Assembly (NCBI GenBank): GCA_031418215.1
Contig: JANOXC010000022.1
Location: 1-19,324 of the forward strand
DNA from: JANOXC01 sp031418215
Lineage (GTDB): Bacteria > Bacteroidota > Bacteroidia > AKYH767-A > OLB10
Length of the DNA: 19,324 nt
Reading direction: 5' to 3'
In this document: positions 15,501 to 19,324 of the stretch, in pieces
Numbering within the stretch: the stretch's first letter is position 1
How the letters are laid out: every line of letters begins with the position of its first letter
Program-made: the position numbers and the translations under genes
The notes under the pieces: generated by a model
What the model saw: the letters and a program-made list of their open reading frames with translations, nothing else
Databases searched by the model: none
What the model was told of the DNA's origin: nothing

Positions 15501-16922
15501 CTTACGGAAGATGAAATTTCTTTTGATGATGTAGTAGTGAATGATAGAAAAGGAAATAAAGCAATAGCAAATGGAAAAATAACGCATGATCACCTGAACG
15601 ATTTTTATTTTGATATAAATATTGCTGCACAGAAAATGCATTTGCTCAATACCGCTTATAAAGACAATAACCTTTTTTATGGCACTGCTTATGGCTCAGG
15701 TAATATTAAAATTAGCGGTTATCTTGACTATATAAAAATGGACCTTGCCCTTCGTTCTGAAAAAGGTACGCAGATCAGCATTCCGTTGGATAATCCGGAA
15801 GAGATTAGCAGAAGCAGCTTTATAACTTTTTTAAAGACTGATACCATTTCAGATCAGTTAGCCAAAAACAACGCAGATATCAGCGGGCTAGATATTAATC
15901 TTGATCTTGATATAACTTCCGATGCAAACATTAAACTGATCTTTGATGATAAGATAGGAGATGTTATAGAAGGAAATGGAAACGGTACCATAAAGATGAA
16001 AATCAATGATGCAGATGGCTTCCTGATGTATGGAAACTATTATATTGAACATGGTCAGTATACTTTTACGCTGCAAAATGTAATCAGCAAACCCTTTACC
16101 ATTGAAAAGGGAGGAAGCATTAGCTGGACCGGCGACCCATATGATGCAGATGTTGCTATCAATGCTGTTTATAGTAAGTTAAGAGTAAACCTGTATGATT
16201 TGTTACAGGATACAACAGCCGGCTATAGAAAACAGATTCCGGCAATATTACGTCTAAAACTTAGTGGCAAATTATTTAATCCTGTTATTGGATTCGATAT
16301 TGAAGTGCCCAATATTGACGCTACAACTGCTAGTAGGATTCAACGTTATATCAGCACTGATGAGCAGAAGTTCAAACAAGCAGTATCATTGCTTATACTG
16401 CGGCGATTCAGCCCGCCTGATGAATTGGCAAATCGGCCACCTGCAAACACATCAGGGGCAGTTGGTGCCAATGCTTATGAATTCCTTTCTCAACAGTTGA
16501 GTAATTGGGCATCGCAGATTGACGATAATATAAATGTTGGGATTAATTATAATCCGGGGACATCTCTCACCCAAGAAGAATTGGAGCTTGCTTTATCAAC
16601 AAGTTTATTCAATGATTATGTAACGCTGGAAACCAATGTTGGTGTAGCAGGCAATAATGCAGGCAGCCCGCAGAATACATCAAATATAGTAGGTGATTTC
16701 AGTGTTGATGTTAAAGCCCGAAAAGATGGAAAAGTACGATTGAAGGCTTTTAACCGATCCAATAATAATTCACTCATCAACAACTTAAACTCACAATATA
16801 CGCAAGGCATCGGTATTTTTTACAGAGAAGAATTTAATTCATTGAGTGAACTCAGGCAACGATGGCGTGATAAGCGTAACAGGAAAAAAGGCATTAGCGG
16901 AGAAGCGACTTTGAAGCAATAA
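12558..16922 (+). CDS. tamB: TamB-type translocation/assembly module protein (DUF490)
   Basis: At least 1454 residues, the longest gene here. The N-terminal sequence IPAVQTWAVQRITAYLSDELQTTVSIDGVEIHLF, then GLYIEDLKHDTLLYA, is the usual opening of Bacteroidota TamB proteins. The body is beta-strand repeats (AsmA/TamB beta-taco). The last ~400 residues are the TamB domain: a turn motif near ISWTGDPYDADVAINAVYSKL, then IPAILRLKLSGKLFNPVIGFDIEVP, ending EEFNSLSELRQRWRDKRNRKK. Such proteins span the periplasm and move lipids or help assemble outer-membrane proteins. The coordinate used is the first standard start (TTG 12558). The same frame runs back to a stop at 12477-12479 and encodes the expected membrane helix at about 12489-12557, but with no ATG, GTG or TTG there. 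So the true start is probably a rare codon (for example ATA 12486) or an error. Confidence 0.92.
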   Translation: MVKIPAVQTWAVQRITAYLSDELQTTVSIDGVEIHLFRSIALRGLYIEDLKHDTLLYAPVLDASISGFNYGKRKLLISSVDLNDAQIYLRRYKEVKGLNIDFLADYFSSSSSDTTAANWDVKLNRVNLANAVFSYRDFRWDDTTSGIDFEDMLITNLNLQVNDIIPRGDSVLFTVTKMAAMEKSGFVLTDLNGEFSASSKHLGARELTVQTQSSKVHGNVRLNFESWDDFNDFIPKVRLETSFAKSKMASEDIKYFASDLIGLKKTISFKGDVHGTVNNLKGKNLEIIYTPECYFKGDLSMNGLPEIEETFIDMMATDLRLNKKDVESIPAYPFESGELISLPNNLIALGTIHFQGKFTGFYNDFVAYGTATTAIGFVSSDINFKVGSGKIPAAYSGNIMTHQFDIGKLLRVDPLVGEITAKVKVKGQSLALAKLEADLVGDVSSIVIKGYQYSGLAVNGHVSRRLFTGALKVADPNVDLDFNGTVDYSKAMPVFDFTADVKNAKLGTLNLVNDETADFSTKAELHCTGNKIDNLEGTLQLTNTNYIHLLRGITINNLYIDASTSNSKRNILLQSDFADATMSGDFQLSSFFNSAAFVLSKYIPAIPVNVGKQMTYQTFDYQVKLKETRGVLDVFVPELSILAGTKLEGGFNTRTEDFSALLKSDEIIYKGIRFTGLNISGVTEKNSLRLYLKNEELIVNDSLNFTDVVLAGLANRDSADFNLVVANSDSSRSRINWGFSVKFLPSGYTTVKLLPNEFLLERKEWQIDPSNYILFDNAGVLVSNFNFSSGNQMVSINGIIGQDSSSSVDLNLKEFNTSLSRRILNIYHAEIGGIANGNIKISSLLKNPVIESDLNVKDLSWFGDTLGDADVVTTWNTSKKRIEINGFVTRGGEKNIAVNGEYLIKDKDEIHFDIEMQKTYIKSFSHYLTGIFSDLSGIASGKFELSGLVSAPQLTGVAQLQKVGFKVDYLNTYYNFSTDVTLTEDEISFDDVVVNDRKGNKAIANGKITHDHLNDFYFDINIAAQKMHLLNTAYKDNNLFYGTAYGSGNIKISGYLDYIKMDLALRSEKGTQISIPLDNPEEISRSSFITFLKTDTISDQLAKNNADISGLDINLDLDITSDANIKLIFDDKIGDVIEGNGNGTIKMKINDADGFLMYGNYYIEHGQYTFTLQNVISKPFTIEKGGSISWTGDPYDADVAINAVYSKLRVNLYDLLQDTTAGYRKQIPAILRLKLSGKLFNPVIGFDIEVPNIDATTASRIQRYISTDEQKFKQAVSLLILRRFSPPDELANRPPANTSGAVGANAYEFLSQQLSNWASQIDDNINVGINYNPGTSLTQEELELALSTSLFNDYVTLETNVGVAGNNAGSPQNTSNIVGDFSVDVKARKDGKVRLKAFNRSNNNSLINNLNSQYTQGIGIFYREEFNSLSELRQRWRDKRNRKKGISGEATLKQ

Positions 16923-17045
16923 ATAGAATACTTATATAAATAATTTCCACTCGATTTGTGAGGAGAAATAATTAATAGAGGTATCATTTCATCTGCTTAT
17001 ATATAGATTAATAGCCGGGGATTAGAAAAAATATCATCAACTTGC

Positions 17046-17074
17046 TTGGAATATTAATATTTGGTTTATATTTG
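17046..17074 (+). promoter_or_regulatory. Bacteroidota-type promoter for the H1-like gene
   Basis: TTG at 17046-17048 and TATATTTG at 17067-17074, with 18 bases between, fit the -33 TTG / -7 TAnnTTTG promoter. This is the best promoter match in the window. The ATG follows 21 bases after the -7 box, giving a short leader. The upstream gap (16923-17045) shows only AT-rich sequence. Confidence 0.7.
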
Positions 17075-17095
17075 TTCTGCAAATCCTAATTTAAA

Positions 17096-17512
17096 ATGGC
17101 AAAGAAAGTAATTCGTAAAACAAGCGCTAAGAAGGCGGCACCTAAGAAAAGCGTAAAAAAAACAGCCGCTAAAAAAACTGCTAAACCCAGAAGCAGTAAA
17201 CCCAAACCCGGTCGCCCACATGGCAGCAAGTCAGCTTTGTCGATCAACATCACCCAGTTTATTCATGACACGGTAATGAATAAAAAACGCTTTGTTCACA
17301 ACCGTGAAATATTAGAAGCTTTTTGTAAAAAATATCCTAAACTCGACAAAGTAGAGTTTGGCAGAAAAATTTCAGTATTGTTGGCATCATTAAAAAAGCA
17401 AGGCCGTCTGGCAGTTCACAATGCCGGAGGATACCGTAAAAATATGTATTGGGGTTCGCCAAGTTGGTTATCCGGACGTAACATCAAACCGGGTTACAAA
17501 TTCAAAGTGTAA
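17096..17512 (+). CDS. histone H1-like basic protein with probable winged-helix domain
   Basis: A 138-residue, very basic protein. Residues 1-36 are a Lys/Ala/Pro-rich tail with histone H1-like repeats (KKAAPKKSVKKTAAKKTAK). Residues 38-43, PGRPHG, resemble an AT-hook core. Residues about 48-138 form a folded domain: helices around SINITQFIHDTVM, NREILEAFCKKY and KVEFGRKISVLLASLKKQGRL, then a beta wing AVHNAGGYRKNMYWG. The order of helices and a glycine-turn wing suggests a winged helix. It probably binds DNA and shapes the nucleoid. The protein is flanked by a good promoter and its own terminator, so it is likely a highly expressed single gene. It is not an HU/IHF protein. Function is inferred from composition; the winged-helix call is by eye. 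Confidence 0.85.
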   Translation: MAKKVIRKTSAKKAAPKKSVKKTAAKKTAKPRSSKPKPGRPHGSKSALSINITQFIHDTVMNKKRFVHNREILEAFCKKYPKLDKVEFGRKISVLLASLKKQGRLAVHNAGGYRKNMYWGSPSWLSGRNIKPGYKFKV

Positions 17513-17539
17513 CTTCTATATTATTAATATAGATGAAAG

Positions 17540-17565
17540 CCTTCCCTTAGGGAAGGTTTTTTTTT
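17540..17565 (+). terminator. intrinsic terminator of the H1-like gene
   Basis: CCTTCCC (17540-17546), loop TTA, GGGAAGG (17550-17556), then nine T. A textbook rho-independent terminator, 28 bases after the stop codon. Confidence 0.93.
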
Positions 17566-17851
17566 CGAAAAGTAGTCCAATTATTTTTGACTAGTAAGGT
17601 GAGGGCGAATAGGTTATACAATAGGTTGAGCTTTTTTTCCTTTATTTTAGTTGTCTCAATGGGAAGTAATTTCAGAAAGCACAGAAATTGGTGATTTAGG
17701 CTCGACACCTGATGCTACTATTTCAGCCATGATAAACCTTCTTTGGCATAATTACATACCTGACTGCGATTTGAAACGCTTGCTACTGAATGACGCCAGG
17801 ATTTAATTGCGGTTTTTTCGTCTAATCACTATCATTTTTAGAAAAAATCAG
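17566..17851. other. intergenic stretch with only a doubtful small ORF
   Basis: Between the terminator and the tRNA promoter box no recognisable gene is seen. It holds a repeated AATAGGTT near 17609-17630 and a 51-codon frame at 17651-17806 that opens with TTG directly after a TAG stop. Its translation (MSQWEVISESTEIGDLG ...) matches nothing I recognise. It may be chance, a small protein or a gene remnant. I do not call it as a gene. Confidence 0.5.
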
Positions 17852-17859
17852 TAGGTTTG
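17852..17859 (+). promoter_or_regulatory. -7 box upstream of the tRNA gene
   Basis: TAGGTTTG is an exact fit to TAnnTTTG, 50 bases before the tRNA. The -33 region is T-rich but lacks a clear TTG. This is the only plausible promoter for the tRNA in the gap. Confidence 0.5.
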
Positions 17860-17881
17860 CCCTCCGAAAAAATGAACCTTT

Positions 17882-17901
17882 GGTTGTTGTTTTGAACAAC
17901 C
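17882..17901 (+). other. hairpin in the tRNA leader
   Basis: GGTTGTT (17882-17888) and AACAACC (17895-17901) pair perfectly over a GTTTTG loop, eight bases before the tRNA 5' end. It lacks a T run. It may help 5' processing or be incidental. Confidence 0.4.
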
Positions 17902-17909
17902 ATATTAAT

Positions 17910-17983
17910 GGCGAGGTAGCTCAGGTGGTTAGAGCGCAGGATTCATAACCCTGAGGTGGCGGGTTCGATTCCCGCCCTCGCTA
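17910..17983 (+). tRNA. tRNA-Met (anticodon CAT), probably elongator
   Basis: A 74-nt cloverleaf. The acceptor is GGCGAGG with CCTCGCT (first pair G-U) and discriminator A. T8 A9 and the D arm GCTC/GAGC follow. The anticodon arm is CAGGA-TTCATAA-CCCTG (CAT), the variable loop AGGTG, and the T arm GCGGG-TTCGATT-CCCGC. CCA is not encoded. The top of the anticodon stem next to the loop is A-C (31-39), a mismatch. It lacks the three G-C anticodon pairs of initiator tRNA. Elongator Met is favoured, but tRNA-Ile2, in which the C34 of CAT is modified by TilS, cannot be fully ruled out by eye. Confidence 0.92.
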
Positions 17984-17985
17984 CA

Positions 17986-18025
17986 GGAAAAAAGCCGTCC
18001 CGAATGTTTGGGTCGGCTTTTTTCC
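17986..18025 (+). terminator. strong terminator after the tRNA, likely bidirectional
   Basis: GGAAAAAAGCCG (17986-17997) pairs perfectly with CGGCTTTTTTCC (18014-18025). An inner CCC/GGG is separated by a T-T mismatch, with an eight-base loop. T runs lie within and after the stem; the A run on the left arm would act likewise for the other strand. The 220 bases from here to mutL hold no gene I can support. Confidence 0.9.
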
Positions 18026-18221
18026 TTTTGTGATTTGTTAAGCCTTTTTTGAAATAATTATTGTCTATTTACTTAACTTGTGAAATAGCAAATAGCAATG
18101 ATGTTGAATGAAAGGAAAATCAATTCCATGCTTCTTTTGAAACGCCGAGTGGAGGTACTAATTACCAACAACAATCACTGAAAAATACCGTTTTCTATAG
18201 TCACAACTCATCCAATTTAGA

Positions 18222-18229
18222 TACTTTTA
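18222..18229 (+). promoter_or_regulatory. possible -7 box for mutL
   Basis: TACTTTTA fits TAnnTTTG at seven of eight bases and lies 16 bases before the mutL ATG. No clear -33 TTG is present, so this is tentative. Confidence 0.35.
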
Positions 18230-18245
18230 CCACAGGTATATTTAC

Positions 18246-19324
18246 ATGTCAGATATCATACAACTATTACCGGATTCCGTTGCTAACCAAATAGCAGCAG
18301 GCGAAGTCATTCAGCGACCGGCCTCTGCTGTGAAGGAATTGTTGGAAAATGCAATTGATGCCGGCAGTTCCCGCATTAAATTGTATTTAAAGGATGCCGG
18401 AAAAACCCTGATTCAAGTGATTGATGATGGTTCAGGCATGAGTGTGCTGGATGCGCGTTTGTGTTTTGAAAGACATGCAACCTCTAAAATTCGTTCCGCC
18501 AACGATTTATTTACCTTGCATACCATGGGTTTCCGAGGGGAAGCATTGGCCTCCATTGCTGCAATTGCACAGGTGGAAATGAAAACGCGCCGGAGTAATG
18601 AGGAAGTGGGCAACCAGTTAATTATTGAGGGTTCAGAAGTACTTAGTCAGCAACCGATTGCTACCAACAGTGGTACGTCAATTACAGTGAAAAATCTTTT
18701 TTACAATGTACCTGCCCGTCGAAATTTTCTGAAGTCGAATGCCATTGAAACGCGTCATATTATAGAAGAGTTTACTCGGGTAGCATTGGCGCATCCTCAG
18801 ATTGCGTTCAGCCTAACACATAATGATACCGCAGTATTCGATTTGCGTACGGGTAACCTTCGTCAGCGCATAGCTTCCATATTTGGCATTATATATAATG
18901 AAAGACTAGTGCCTGTGGAAGAAGAGACTAGTATTGTGAAGCTTGAGGGATTTGTTGGCAAACCTGAGTTTGCTAAAAAAGTGCGCGGGGAGCAGTATTT
19001 CTTTGTCAACAACCGCTTTGTTAAAGATGCCTATTTAAATCATGCAGTTTCAGCAGCTTTTGAAAGTATGATAAGCAAGGAAACTTATGCAACATATTTT
19101 ATTAATATAGCTATTGACCCTGCCCGGATTGATGTGAATATTCATCCAACAAAGACGGAGATTAAATTTGAAGATGAAAAGGCCGTGTATGCTATTATGC
19201 GAGCAGCGGTGAAAAGGGCATTGGGGAAATTTAGTGTGTCACCTACCATTGATTTCGACAGGGAAAATAGTTTTGAAATTCCCCTTGAGAAAATGAATGA
19301 ACGTCCGGTTGCGCCCACAATAAA
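18246..19324 (+). CDS. mutL: DNA mismatch repair protein MutL (5' part, partial)
   Basis: An ATG at 18246 opens a frame that runs off the window; about 359 of an expected 600 or more residues are visible. The GHKL ATPase motifs are complete: IAAGEVIQRPASAVKELLENAIDAG (17-40, catalytic Glu31 and Mg-binding Asn35), DDGSGM (60-65) and GFRGEAL (95-101). The transducer domain follows with NLFYNVPARRNFLKS, FFVNNRFVKDAYL and DVNIHPTKTEIKF. MutL links MutS mismatch recognition to strand incision; many bacterial MutLs outside the enteric group carry a C-terminal endonuclease site, which here would lie beyond the window. No partner repair gene is adjacent. Confidence 0.96.
   Translation, partial: MSDIIQLLPDSVANQIAAGEVIQRPASAVKELLENAIDAGSSRIKLYLKDAGKTLIQVIDDGSGMSVLDARLCFERHATSKIRSANDLFTLHTMGFRGEALASIAAIAQVEMKTRRSNEEVGNQLIIEGSEVLSQQPIATNSGTSITVKNLFYNVPARRNFLKSNAIETRHIIEEFTRVALAHPQIAFSLTHNDTAVFDLRTGNLRQRIASIFGIIYNERLVPVEEETSIVKLEGFVGKPEFAKKVRGEQYFFVNNRFVKDAYLNHAVSAAFESMISKETYATYFINIAIDPARIDVNIHPTKTEIKFEDEKAVYAIMRAAVKRALGKFSVSPTIDFDRENSFEIPLEKMNERPVAPTI

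Noticed and set aside
18098..18181. 27-codon frame with ATG ATG start upstream of mutL
   Set aside because: Too short, no motif, and it begins in a small AAATAGC tandem repeat; nothing separates it from chance.
1..19324. CRISPR arrays, insertion sequences, phage or defence genes
   Set aside because: No regularly spaced repeats, transposase motifs, terminal inverted repeats or recognised defence domains were seen on either strand.

Overview
The window is chromosomal DNA of a Bacteroidota bacterium, probably from the Chitinophagales/Sphingobacteriales side of the phylum. This is inferred from the low G+C, the cobalamin-riboswitch/BtuG-type lipoprotein pair, promoter -7 boxes of the TAnnTTTG type, near absence of Shine-Dalgarno sites, the tsaD/TamB gene pair, and lipoproteins typical of that phylum. 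No species can be named. No phage, transposon, CRISPR array or defence island is visible; it reads as a housekeeping and cell-envelope region.

Layout. 1-422: the 3' end of a MurG-like glycosyltransferase. 423-1802: a cobalamin riboswitch followed by one BtuG-like beta-propeller lipoprotein with no btuB receptor beside it. 1819-3537: a small lipoprotein (-), a gamma-type carbonic anhydrase family protein (+), and a receiver-domain protein with a C-terminal membrane anchor (-). 3805-9078: a tight forward cluster exbB-exbD-tonB-folC, joined by three ATGA stop/start overlaps, then a periplasmic carboxypeptidase-regulatory-like protein and a glycosyltransferase. 9184-10359: an RsmB-type rRNA m5C methyltransferase. 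10380-12416: a membrane-anchored coiled-coil protein and tsaD, both on the minus strand. 12558-16922: a very long TamB-type translocation/assembly protein divergent from tsaD. 17096-17512: a histone H1-like lysine-rich DNA-binding protein with its own strong promoter and terminator. 17910-17983: a CAT-anticodon tRNA (Met) followed by a strong terminator. 18246-end: the 5' part of mutL.

How the genes fit together. The envelope theme is strong. ExbB/ExbD/TonB energise outer-membrane receptors, BtuG-like lipoproteins capture corrinoids for such receptors, and TamB moves lipids or assembles proteins between the two membranes. The remaining genes are core functions: folate polyglutamylation, t6A tRNA modification, rRNA methylation, mismatch repair and nucleoid structure.

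Items most worth a second look: the stand-alone riboswitch-controlled BtuG-like gene; the tail-anchored receiver protein; the H1-like protein whose basic tail precedes a probable winged-helix domain; the TamB reading frame, whose membrane anchor lies upstream of any ATG/GTG/TTG codon; and an excess of alternating TATATA words linked to ATA-TAT codon pairs. None is proven to be a new system.
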